In this document: positions 42,631 through 50,917 of the stretch, in pieces | Numbering within the stretch: position 1 is the stretch's first letter | How the letters are laid out: the number at the start of each line of letters is the position of its first letter | NCBI RefSeq assembly: GCF_009379765.1 | Contig: NZ_WHTD01000006.1 | Coordinates: forward strand, 1 to 64,000 | Source: Actinophytocola sp. | Lineage (GTDB): Bacteria > Actinomycetota > Actinomycetes > Mycobacteriales > Pseudonocardiaceae | Direction: 5' to 3' | DNA length: 64,000 nucleotides | Program-made: the position numbers and the translations under genes | The notes under the pieces: model-generated | The model's database searches: none | What the model saw: only the letters and a program-made list of their open reading frames with translations | What the model was told of the DNA's origin: nothing

Positions 42631-42885
42631 GCGAGGGGGTGTCGTGAGCGGAGCTTGCGGAGCGAGGCATCGATATTCAGGATGCGGCCGAGTCTGCGGA
42701 GGGTGTCGGTGTAGCGGAGCCTGCGGAGCGTTCCGGCACCACGAAGCGGGCGAGGGGGTGTCGTGAGCGGAGCTTGCGGAGCGAGGCATCGATATTCAGG
42801 ATGCCGCCGAGTCTGCGGAGGGTGTCGGTGTAGCGGAGCCTGCGGAGCGTTCCGGCACCACGAAGCGGGCGAGGGGGCGTCGTGA
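42631..42885 (+). repeat. 119-bp tandem duplication (two copies plus third partial copy) between the M24 and Lrp genes
   Basis: gcgagggggtgtcgtgagcggagcttgcggagcgaggcatcgatattcagg... starting at 42631 and 42750; third partial start at 42869 ends at the Lrp GTG. Confidence 0.9.
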
Positions 42886-43337
42886 GTCCGTCGGAGCTGG
42901 AGCCGATCGACCAGTCCATCGCCCGCGAGCTGTCCGCCGACGGCCGGTGCAGCTTCACCGACCTCGCCGAGCGGGTGGGCCTGTCCGTGTCGGCGGTGCA
43001 CCAACGCGTCCGCCGCCTCGAGCAGCGCGGCGTCATCCGCGGCTACACCGCGCAGCTCAACGCCGAGGTCATCGGTCTCCCGCTGACCGCGTTCATCTCG
43101 CTCACCCCGATCGACCCGTCCGAGCCCGACGACTACCCCCAGCGCCTCAACCACATCCGCGAGGTCGAGTCCTGCTACTCGGTCGCCGGCGACGAGTCCT
43201 ACATCCTCCTGGTGCGGGTGGCCTCCCCAGCGGCGCTCGAGGAGCTGTTGCGCCAGATCCGCGAGGCCGCCAAGGTGTCCACCCGCACCACGGTCGTACT
43301 GTCCACTCCGTACGAGGGCCGTTCCCCGGCCCTCTAA
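42882..43337 (+). CDS. Lrp/AsnC family transcriptional regulator
   Basis: LEPIDQSIARELSADGRCSFTDLAERVGLSVSAVHQRVRRLEQRGVIRGYTAQLN. Confidence 0.95.
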   Translation: MSPSELEPIDQSIARELSADGRCSFTDLAERVGLSVSAVHQRVRRLEQRGVIRGYTAQLNAEVIGLPLTAFISLTPIDPSEPDDYPQRLNHIREVESCYSVAGDESYILLVRVASPAALEELLRQIREAAKVSTRTTVVLSTPYEGRSPAL

Positions 43338-44080
43338 CGGACCCCTACGAGCACATGGTCGTCACCGAACTGCCAGACCGGGCCCGCCTCGGCGAAGCCG
43401 GCCGCGCGCAGCAGGTCCGCGTGCTCGTGGACGGTCAGCTCGTTCTCGGTGTGGTTCGCGATGGCGCTGTCGGAGCGGGCGGCGACCAGCGGGGCGAGCT
43501 CGTCGTCCTCGCGGAGGGCCTGCCACCACTCTGCCCAGTCCTCGTTGCGGTCGCTGCCCACCCGCGCGGTCCGCGCCTCCCGGACCCCGTCCGCGATGGC
43601 GTCCAAAGTAGACGCTCCGAGTCCCATGTTGTCGGCGTTGACGAACACGCCGCCGGGCCGCAGCCGCTCCGCGAGCGTCCGGTAGAGCGCGGCGAGCGAG
43701 TCGGGGTCGAGCCAGTGCAGCGCGGTCGACGACACGGCGGCGTCCCACGGTCCCACGAGCCCGGTGCGGTCCGGCCAGGACGGGTAGCCGAGATCGGCCT
43801 CGACCAGCGTCACCCGCGGTCCGGTGTTGGCCGCCCCGAGCCCGAGCAGCAGCGGGTCCGCGTCGACGCCGACGACGTTGACCCGGGGGAGCGCGGCGGC
43901 GATCCGCGCGGAGAGCGACCCGGGGCCGCAACCGAGGTCGACCACACTGGCCGCACCCGTGCCGACGGCCGCCCGGGCGACGTCGATGACGACCCGGAAC
44001 CGCTCCTCGCGGTCGGGGATGTACCGCTCCTGCTGTGCGTCCCACCGCTGCACCCACCGCTGTGCCGTAGCCACCTGCAT
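43334..44080 (-). CDS. Class I SAM-dependent methyltransferase
   Basis: VVDLGCGPGSLSARIAAALPRVNVVGVDADPLLL. Confidence 0.9.
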   Translation of the reverse strand: MQVATAQRWVQRWDAQQERYIPDREERFRVVIDVARAAVGTGAASVVDLGCGPGSLSARIAAALPRVNVVGVDADPLLLGLGAANTGPRVTLVEADLGYPSWPDRTGLVGPWDAAVSSTALHWLDPDSLAALYRTLAERLRPGGVFVNADNMGLGASTLDAIADGVREARTARVGSDRNEDWAEWWQALREDDELAPLVAARSDSAIANHTENELTVHEHADLLRAAGFAEAGPVWQFGDDHVLVGVR

Positions 44081-44094
44081 AGCGCACCTCCGTA

Positions 44095-44118
44095 ACTGTC
44101 TATAAGCTTGATGACAGT
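44095..44118. promoter_or_regulatory. Candidate dyad operator between divergent methyltransferase and CGNR genes
   Basis: ACTGTC-N3-AAGCTT-N3-GACAGT. Confidence 0.5.
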
Positions 44119-44149
44119 GACGCTAGCGCGAACGGAGGTAACTGGTCAA

Positions 44150-44719
44150 GTGGACTTTGACGGTCACACAAGCGACGTTGTGGCAAACGCCGTCACCCTG
44201 ATCAACGACGTGACCCCTGGCGAGCGCCACGGCCGTCCCTTCCCTGCGCCGGCGGACCTGGTGACCGCGGTGCGTGACGCCGTGCCCTCGTCGAGGACCC
44301 CCGGCCACCCGACCGCCGAGGAGGCCGCCGAGCTGGCCGACTGGGCGGGCCGCCTGCGTGCGGTGGTGGAGCTGGTGGACACGCGCGACGTGGACAAGGC
44401 ATGCGCCGAGCTGAACGAGATCATGCGCACCACGAACGCGATCCCGACCCTGGCCCGCCACGACAACGAACCGTGGCACCTGCACTTCCACAGCGCCCAC
44501 GCCGACTGGGCCGAGAGTTGGGCCGCGTCGATGGCGACCGCCCTCGCGACGGTCCTGGGCAACGCGGCCATCGAACGCCTCGGCATCTGCACCGCCCCGG
44601 CGTGCGACCGCGTCTACGTGGACGTCTCGAAGAACGGCACCCGCCGCTTCTGCTCGACCGCCTGCCAGAACAGGGTCAAGGCGGCCGCCTTCCGGGCCCG
44701 CAGGACTGCCACGCCCTGA
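44150..44719 (+). CDS. ABATE/CGNR zinc-finger family transcriptional regulator
   Basis: RLGICTAPACDRVYVDVSKNGTRRFCSTACQNRVKAAAFRARR; start at GTG 44150 favoured by GGAGGT at 44135-44140 region. Confidence 0.85.
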   Translation: MDFDGHTSDVVANAVTLINDVTPGERHGRPFPAPADLVTAVRDAVPSSRTPGHPTAEEAAELADWAGRLRAVVELVDTRDVDKACAELNEIMRTTNAIPTLARHDNEPWHLHFHSAHADWAESWAASMATALATVLGNAAIERLGICTAPACDRVYVDVSKNGTRRFCSTACQNRVKAAAFRARRTATP

Positions 44720-44767
44720 ACGACGCGCTCAGGGCGCCCAACGTCTCGAGCGGCGCGTTCGAGGCAT
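44711..44767. repeat. 57-bp dispersed inverted-repeat element, copy 1, overlapping the CGNR stop codon
   Basis: ACGCCCTGAACGACGCG...GGCGCGTTCGAGGCAT; matches copy 2 at 63662-63718. Confidence 0.6.
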
Positions 44768-44773
44768 GTCCGG

Positions 44774-45619
44774 TCACTCGCACAAGAACTTCTGCAGCCC
44801 GGCCAGGTCGTCGGTGTTGATGTGGTCCACGTCCGCGGCGACGAGCTCACGCCAGACCGCCTCGCGCTCCGGGCCCGCGACGTCCGGGGTGGCCCAGAAG
44901 CGGACCCGCTGGCCGGCGTCGTGCGCGGTCCGCACGATCTCACGCAACGAAGCACGCTCGGCGGCGGGCATCTGACCGGCGCCGGTCCACGAGAACAGCG
45001 TCGTCCAGTTGTCCGACACCAGCGGCGTCAGGCGGGCGTCGGACCCCGGGCCCAGGTCGGACTGGTTCGCGATCCGCCCGTCGTAGAACGCGACCCGGCT
45101 GCGCTGCGCCTCCATCGTCTCCCGCGGCCGGTTGCCCGACACGACCGCCGCCACCGGCCCGCGCCACACCCGGCCGAACCGGTAGGACGTCCACAGGAAC
45201 GCGTACCGCGGCGAGCGCAGCACCGAGTCCAGCGCCGCGTAGGTCGACTCGCCCTCGGTCTTGATGTCGATCAGCAGCTGGAAGTCCACCCGCCGCCCGG
45301 GGTAGATGCCGCCGCGAAGCACCTTCTGCCGCAACGGTTCCAGGTACAGCGACCGCAGTGTGCGGGCGGGGTCGAGATCCTCGGGGTCGTGCGCGACGAA
45401 CAGGTCGCCGTCGGCCAGGTAGATGTCCGCCTCGACGCTCGTGAAGCCGTGGTCCAGCGCGTCGTGGAGCGGCCGGTCGTGCTCGTAGTCGTTGTGCGCG
45501 TGGGCCTGCGCGAGCGGCTCGACCCACGACCAGTGCGGGGACGCGGTCGCCGGGACCGCGCCGGCCACCAGGCCGAGCAACGCCAACAGCAGGAACAGGG
45601 ATCGGGGCAGGGCCCGCAC
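44774..45619 (-). CDS. Secreted glycerophosphodiester phosphodiesterase-like protein
   Basis: Signal peptide; AHAHNDYEHDRPLHDALDHGFTSVEADIYLADGDLFVAHD. Confidence 0.82.
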   Translation of the reverse strand: MRALPRSLFLLLALLGLVAGAVPATASPHWSWVEPLAQAHAHNDYEHDRPLHDALDHGFTSVEADIYLADGDLFVAHDPEDLDPARTLRSLYLEPLRQKVLRGGIYPGRRVDFQLLIDIKTEGESTYAALDSVLRSPRYAFLWTSYRFGRVWRGPVAAVVSGNRPRETMEAQRSRVAFYDGRIANQSDLGPGSDARLTPLVSDNWTTLFSWTGAGQMPAAERASLREIVRTAHDAGQRVRFWATPDVAGPEREAVWRELVAADVDHINTDDLAGLQKFLCE

Positions 45620-45719
45620 GGCAGAACCTCCGTCGGTAGGGAGCAGGGTGCCGCCCAACGTAGGGCACGCGGGTGAACGCCGGGCACCGCCGACATGGCG
45701 GAGTCGAGCTCGGCCGACT

Positions 45720-46787
45720 CTAGGGGCCGGGCGACGAGGCGGCGTGCAGGTTGCCGTCCTCGCCGGCCAGGCACGCGGCCGCCCGGTCGGGGGTGTTGAG
45801 GAACTCACCCAGGCAGCGGCCGAACTGCTCGTGGCCCAACGCGTTGGGGTGGAACGACTCCTGCAGCGCGTGCGTCGCCCGGTCCTCGTGCTGGAGGTCG
45901 TCCCACTCGACGGCCAGGCGGCGGAACCACTCGCAGTCGGGGTCGCGTTCGGACGAGCAGGCCTCGTGGCCCGTGCCCGCGCGGGACAGGTCCAGGAACC
46001 GGGCGTTCACCCGCGCCGCCGCGCGGCGCACGCCCGCGGTCAGCACCGGCACCGCCGTCTCCTCGACCCAGCGCAGGTCCTCGGACCGGAACGGGCAGCC
46101 GGACAGGTCCTGCAGACCCCGCGCCACGTCCGTGCCGATCGGCGCCGCGTAGGACTGCACGATCAGCTGGTAGTCGCCCAGGTCGTAGCCCGCGTTGGCC
46201 ATGACCTCGCGGATGTCCGACAGCGCCCGCTCCAGCTTGGGCACCATCTTGTCCACCCGCTCCGCCCACTCCGGCCCGACCGTCTTGCCGCACGGGTCGC
46301 CGCGGCCGGTCCACGCCTCCACGCACGAGTTCAGCACGTGCGAGAACGCCGGCTCGTCGTTGGCCCCGGACGCGACGACCACCGCCGCGACCCGGTCGCG
46401 CGCGGCGATCGGCGCGAGCTGCTCGGCCTGCGACGGCTCCGTGTACTGCTCGACGTCACCCAGCCCGACCTGCGGCGACGGCGCCCCCGAGCACGCCAGG
46501 TTGTACGTCCGGTCGATCGAGATCAGTTCCATGTGGTGGATCGACGCGTGCGGGGAGCGGTGGCACCAGTCGCCGTCCTCGCCGTCGGTGCCCTTCTCGT
46601 AGTCACCCGCGCCCTCGCCGGACATCGTGCTGTCGCCCATGGCCACGACCACGCGAGGGGCGTCCTGCGGCGGGCCGGGTAACGGGGTCGGCTCCGGGGC
46701 GAAGTCGTCGCCCACGAGCAGAACCGTGCCGAGCAGCAGAACGATCAGTATGAGCCCGGTCCAGGCTCGCCATCCCCGCGGTCGCAT
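45720..46787 (-). CDS. Secreted SGNH/GDSL hydrolase family protein
   Basis: VVVAMGDSTMSGEGAGDY...VVASGANDEP...ESFHPNALGHEQFGRCL. Confidence 0.85.
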   Translation of the reverse strand: MRPRGWRAWTGLILIVLLLGTVLLVGDDFAPEPTPLPGPPQDAPRVVVAMGDSTMSGEGAGDYEKGTDGEDGDWCHRSPHASIHHMELISIDRTYNLACSGAPSPQVGLGDVEQYTEPSQAEQLAPIAARDRVAAVVVASGANDEPAFSHVLNSCVEAWTGRGDPCGKTVGPEWAERVDKMVPKLERALSDIREVMANAGYDLGDYQLIVQSYAAPIGTDVARGLQDLSGCPFRSEDLRWVEETAVPVLTAGVRRAAARVNARFLDLSRAGTGHEACSSERDPDCEWFRRLAVEWDDLQHEDRATHALQESFHPNALGHEQFGRCLGEFLNTPDRAAACLAGEDGNLHAASSPGP

Positions 46788-46829
46788 CGCACTCAAGCCT
46801 AGTGCGGCGCGCGTTCGGTCTGCGCGACC

Positions 46830-47297
46830 ATGGCGGCTGTGCCCCACGACGCCGTGCCCCCCGGTCGACTGAGCGGTCGACCCCGCACGCTGACGATCTG
46901 GGCGGGCCGGCTGCTCACCGCGGTCGCGGCCGCGCACCTGGCCTTCTTCCTCGCCACGTCGACCGAGTTCGTCCCCGACTGGCTCTCCGGCGCGCTGTGG
47001 GCCGACATCCCGCTCGACGCGCCGATGCCGCAGGCCCAGGCGTTCTTCTGGCAGCTGGTCGGCAGCTTCGCGGTGCCGACCGCGCTGCTCGGGCTGCTGC
47101 TCTCCCGGTTCGCGCGTGAAGGCCGGGCGCTGCCGGGCTACGTCACCTGGACGGTCGCCGCCTGGGTGACGGTCTGCGCGTCGACCCTCGAGCCGTCCGG
47201 CTTCCCGGTCGGCCTGGTCCCGGCCGCGATGCTGGTGACGGCCCGGCTCACGGCGAACGGCGCCTCCCGGAGACCGGAAGGCGCCGTTCGTCGGTGA
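46830..47297 (+). CDS. Four-TM membrane protein (possibly DUF6463-like)
   Basis: WAGRLLTAVAAAHLAFFLATSTEFVPDWLSGALWADIPL...FWQLVGSFAVPTALLGLLLSRFA. Confidence 0.6.
   Translation: MAAVPHDAVPPGRLSGRPRTLTIWAGRLLTAVAAAHLAFFLATSTEFVPDWLSGALWADIPLDAPMPQAQAFFWQLVGSFAVPTALLGLLLSRFAREGRALPGYVTWTVAAWVTVCASTLEPSGFPVGLVPAAMLVTARLTANGASRRPEGAVRR
47254..47290. terminator. Bidirectional hairpin between convergent genes
   Basis: CGAACGGCGCCT-13nt-AGGCGCCGTTCG. Confidence 0.55.
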
Positions 47298-47301
47298 GTG
47301 A

Positions 47302-48732
47302 TCAGAGCGGGCGGCGGATGTCGCGCGGGTCGCGCTGGTCGAGCTCACTGACGGCCGTGGACCGCTCGGCGGCCGGGGCGGCGCTGACGCCGGCCCACCG
47401 CAGCACCGTCGCGGTGGCGGCGGCCTTGTCGGCGGGGCTCAGCCGCGCGATGTTCGCGCCGTGGTTGGCACCCGGCGCGGTGTAGGTGTAGGAGTCCTTG
47501 TCGCTCGGGTGGAACGGCTCGGCGCCCCATGGGTCGTCGGAGCCGTAGACGAACAGCATCTGGCTCGCGTCCTTGCTGACCCACCTGTCGACGTCGGCGA
47601 TCGGCCACGGGTCGTGCTTGGACCGAAGCTCCTGCGGCAGGCTGGAGTTCGCCACGTAGAGGCCCGGGTAGTGCAGCAAACCCTTGAGGTACTTGAACTT
47701 CGGCTGCGGCCAGCCCAGCTGCGTCGCCGCCTGGTAGTAGTACGGCGCGTAGGGGAGGATCCCCTGGTCGGCGTAGAACGAGAAGCCAGCGACGTTGTTG
47801 ATGAAGTCGAAGATCTCCTGGTCGGTGGCGGTCACCGGCGGGACCGTGCCGCAGTCGGCCTCGCTCGAGTACTGCCAGAACGCCCACTCGGTGTCGAGGA
47901 CGGTCATCTCGAACGCCTTGTCGGTCGACTCGAAGACCTGGTCGAAGGTGAGGTCGTTCTCGGCGGCGAACTGGTCGTAGAGGTCGACCAGGTTCGAGCG
48001 CCGGGTCAGCGCCTCCTTCTGCAGGGTCTCGAGCGCGGTCCGGCACTCCGGGGTCGAGCCGACGCTCGCGAAGAAGTCGTCGTAGGCGGTGTCCTGCTTG
48101 TTGTTGGCGTCGTTCGGGGCCACGTAGGCGACCACGCCGTCGACGTCGCGCGGGTAGAACCGGCGGTGGTAGACCGAGGTCATGCCGCCCTTGCTCGCGC
48201 CGGTGGAGATCCACTTGCCGCCGTAGACCGGCTTCAGCGCCTGGACGATCTTGTGATGGTCGGTCGCCGCCTGCCAGATGTCGAGCTTGCTCCAGTCGGC
48301 CGGGTTCGGCCGCGAGGGCGTGAAGAACCGCTGCTCGACCGAGATCTGGTTGCCGTCGAGCAGCGCGGTCGGCTCCGAGCGGAACGCGTACTCGGGCATG
48401 CCGTAGCCGGTCGTGTGCAGCACCATCGGGCGGCTGACGTCGCGGTGCAGCAGCTGGAGTCGCTGCTCGAACGTCGGGCCCTGCTGGTTGAGGTGGTCGA
48501 CGGGCTGGCGGTAGGTGAGGAAGAAGAACCGGTAGCCGGGCGCGGGCGGATCCTCCTCCGAGACGACCGTCAACCCGGGCACCGCCTCGAGCCGGTCCAG
48601 GAGCTCGTCCTGCTGAACGGCCGCGGTGTACTGCGGCCCGGCCTGCGCCGGCACCGCCGCGGTCAGCCCGATCATGCTCGCCGCGACCACGGGCAAGATT
48701 GCGGCCGCGAGCGTCCTTCTTCGGATGGACAC
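47302..48732 (-). CDS. Secreted S28/S37-type serine peptidase (tripeptidyl aminopeptidase-like)
   Basis: Signal peptide; FFLTYRQPVDHLNQQGPTFEQRLQLLHRDVSRPMVLHTTGYG...WISTGASKGGMTSVYHRRFYP. Confidence 0.87.
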   Translation of the reverse strand: MSIRRRTLAAAILPVVAASMIGLTAAVPAQAGPQYTAAVQQDELLDRLEAVPGLTVVSEEDPPAPGYRFFFLTYRQPVDHLNQQGPTFEQRLQLLHRDVSRPMVLHTTGYGMPEYAFRSEPTALLDGNQISVEQRFFTPSRPNPADWSKLDIWQAATDHHKIVQALKPVYGGKWISTGASKGGMTSVYHRRFYPRDVDGVVAYVAPNDANNKQDTAYDDFFASVGSTPECRTALETLQKEALTRRSNLVDLYDQFAAENDLTFDQVFESTDKAFEMTVLDTEWAFWQYSSEADCGTVPPVTATDQEIFDFINNVAGFSFYADQGILPYAPYYYQAATQLGWPQPKFKYLKGLLHYPGLYVANSSLPQELRSKHDPWPIADVDRWVSKDASQMLFVYGSDDPWGAEPFHPSDKDSYTYTAPGANHGANIARLSPADKAAATATVLRWAGVSAAPAAERSTAVSELDQRDPRDIRRPL

Positions 48733-48862
48733 GCCACTCTCCTCAGGTCTCGTGTGGTCGCGATGGGTGTACGACCGACCTGCGAGAGTGTTCCCGACTG
48801 AACACGTTGGTGGTAGGTCCAAAACTAGCTACTTCACTCCGCGTACGACCTGCTACCGAGGG

Positions 48863-49186
48863 TCAGGGTCGCTGGTGCCCTAGGGCGATCAGCAGAAAAC
48901 GGCACGCCGAGGCCGAGACAGTAGACCAGCACGAGCAGCAGGCCGCCGATCCCGGCGGCGAACACGACGGTGAAGCCGAGCACGAACAGGGCGACTGCGC
49001 CGAGGACGCGCGCCTTCTTGCCCTTCTCGTCCGGGGTGTTCGCGCGAACGAGGGCGGCCAGGTAGGTGAGGTAGCCGGGGGCCAGGGGGACCACATATGG
49101 GGGGCGATGGACACCATGCCCGCGAGCGGCGCCACGCTGGCGGCCAGCAGGAGCGGCCCGCCAGCGGCTATGGCGGTCGGATCCAC
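48863..49186 (-). pseudogene. ccdA: Decayed CcdA (cytochrome c biogenesis transmembrane) remnant
   Basis: GGPLLLAASVAPLAGMVSIAP / frameshift / YVVPLAPGYLTYLAALV...RVLGAVALFVLGFTVVFAAG / deletion / LLLVLVYCLGLGVPF / frameshift / LLIALG. Confidence 0.75.
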
Positions 49187-49317
49187 GCGGATCAGGTACG
49201 CATGCGGGTACGGGGTCGGGGCTCTCAGCAGCCGTTAAGAGACCGAATGCAACAAAAGGGGTCACTTCCGCATTAGGGGTGCGAAATCGAGGTCGAGTCG
49301 ACGATCGGGAGTTGCCG

Positions 49318-49809
49318 ATGGAGTTCGCTGAGTACGTGGCAAGGCAGCGTCCCGCGCTGATGCGGTTCGCCACGGTCCTGACCTGCCGGACGTGGCTGGC
49401 CGAGGACCTGGTGAGCGACGTGTTGGGCCGGGCGTTCGAGCGCTGGGAACGGATCTCGGGGATGGCCGCGCCGAACGCCTACGTACGGCGGATGGTCGTC
49501 AACGAGTACCTGTCCTGGCGCAGAAGGCTGACCCGCACGTCCCCGCGCGCCGAGGTCGAGCCGATGGTGATCTCCGACGGCGCGGACGAGCGGGCCGAGC
49601 GGGACGCGATGATCCGCCGCCTCGCCGGCCTGCCCAGGAAGCAGCGCGCGGCCGTGGTCCTGCGCTACTACGCGGGCCTGTCCGACACGGAGATCGCCAC
49701 ACAGCTGGGGTGCCGGGAAACGACCGTACGCAGCCAGATCCATCGGGCGCTCAACGCTCTGCGCATCGACCTCACCGCCAGCGCCCCCAACTTTCAGGAG
49801 ACCTCATGA
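49318..49809 (+). CDS. ECF sigma factor (SigE-like actinobacterial family)
   Basis: MEFAEYVARQRPALMRFATVLTC...AEDLVSDVLGRAFERWERI...GLPRKQRAAVVLRYYAGLSDTEIATQLGCRETTVRSQIHRALNALR. Confidence 0.92.
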   Translation: MEFAEYVARQRPALMRFATVLTCRTWLAEDLVSDVLGRAFERWERISGMAAPNAYVRRMVVNEYLSWRRRLTRTSPRAEVEPMVISDGADERAERDAMIRRLAGLPRKQRAAVVLRYYAGLSDTEIATQLGCRETTVRSQIHRALNALRIDLTASAPNFQETS

Positions 49810-50600
49810 GTGACCTACGCACCCTCCACGATGCCTTCGCCGAGTTGGAGCGGCGCGCCGACGCCGCGGCCGCGGGTACGGCCCCGGTCGCGCGGCCGCG
49901 CCGGGCCGTGCGGCTGGTACCCATCGCGGCCACCGTCGTCGCGGTGGCGGGCCTGGTCGCGGGTGCGGTGTGGCTGGTGCCGGGCGACTCCGGCACGCAC
50001 GCCGCCAGCCCGCCGACCACCTCGTCGTCGACCGCACCATCCACGACCACGGCGCGCAGCCCGGTCCCCACCTCGCCGGATGACCTGATCGCCCGGTTCA
50101 GGGTGGTGCTCGGCGACACCGCGACGTTCGAGGTGACCGAAAAAATCATCGTGCCACCCCCGTCCTCGACGAACACCCCGCAACCGGGGACAGGATCGGT
50201 CGTGACACCACAGCTGGAGGACCCGGACGCCCCCACCAGCGCGATGATCGGCGGGACTCTGACCTCCGCAGGCGTCACCGGGGGCTTCACCCTGACGATC
50301 TACCCCAGCGATTCCGAGCCCGGCGAGTGGTGCGACCTTTCCCGCACGGAGGACTGTGATGTCAGCACGCTGCCCGACGGCTCCCGGCTGGCGACCGGGA
50401 CCGCGCAGCCGGCTCCCGGCGCGGTGTCGTACCTGGCGTGCCTCAAGCGGCCCGACGGGACGATGGTCCTCATGCACGTCAGCAACCAGGAGGACCCCCT
50501 GGGCGCTGAGATCAACTCGCCGGGCGGTGAGATCTACTCGCCGCAGCCGCCGCTGAGCCTCGACCAGCTGAAGGCGATCGTCACCTCCGACAAATGGTGA
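49806..50600 (+). CDS. Single-pass membrane protein coupled to the ECF sigma factor (candidate anti-sigma or sensor)
   Basis: ATGA overlap with sigma gene; TM VRLVPIAATVVAVAGLVAGAVWLV followed by Ser/Thr/Pro linker and ectodomain. Confidence 0.75.
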   Translation: MSDLRTLHDAFAELERRADAAAAGTAPVARPRRAVRLVPIAATVVAVAGLVAGAVWLVPGDSGTHAASPPTTSSSTAPSTTTARSPVPTSPDDLIARFRVVLGDTATFEVTEKIIVPPPSSTNTPQPGTGSVVTPQLEDPDAPTSAMIGGTLTSAGVTGGFTLTIYPSDSEPGEWCDLSRTEDCDVSTLPDGSRLATGTAQPAPGAVSYLACLKRPDGTMVLMHVSNQEDPLGAEINSPGGEIYSPQPPLSLDQLKAIVTSDKW

Positions 50601-50610
50601 CGAGGTTCGT

Positions 50611-50640
50611 GATGGCCGGCCACCTCGGTGGCCGGCCATC
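50611..50640 (+). terminator. Hairpin terminator after the sigma operon
   Basis: GATGGCCGGCCAC-CTCG-GTGGCCGGCCATC, 13-bp perfect stem. Confidence 0.75.
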
Positions 50641-50728
50641 AGTCATTTCTCGGCCAGGAGGCGATCCAGCTGCGGGGGTGAGGTCGCTGGCCAGCAGGTC
50701 AGGGAGGTAGACCGCCGCCACCCGATGT

Positions 50729-50917
50729 TTGCTTGTCCAGCCCGCCTTCGACCCGGCCGATTACCGCGGCCGCAACGTCGTCGAACGACGGTTCAACCTG
50801 CTCAAGCAATGGCGCGGATTGGCCACTCGCTACGACAAGCTCGCCATCATCTACCGATCAGCGGTCGTCCTCCACGCCGTGATCACCTGGACCAAAGCAT
50901 TGTCAGACATGCCCTAG
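50729..50917 (+). mobile_element. IS5-like transposase C-terminal remnant
   Basis: PAFDPADYRGRNVVERRFNLLKQWRGLATRYDKLAIIYRSAVVLHAVITW; no rest of transposase. Confidence 0.8.

Noticed and set aside
40354-42789. 811-aa extended minus-strand ORF including the ABC ATPase
   Set aside because: Only the 40354-41325 part from MNHAVLAEG is coding; the upstream extension is antisense to the M24 peptidase gene
42631-42885. 119-bp repeat considered as CRISPR or riboswitch array
   Set aside because: No unique spacers and no cas genes; unit carries start-codon contexts, fitting duplication of an initiation region
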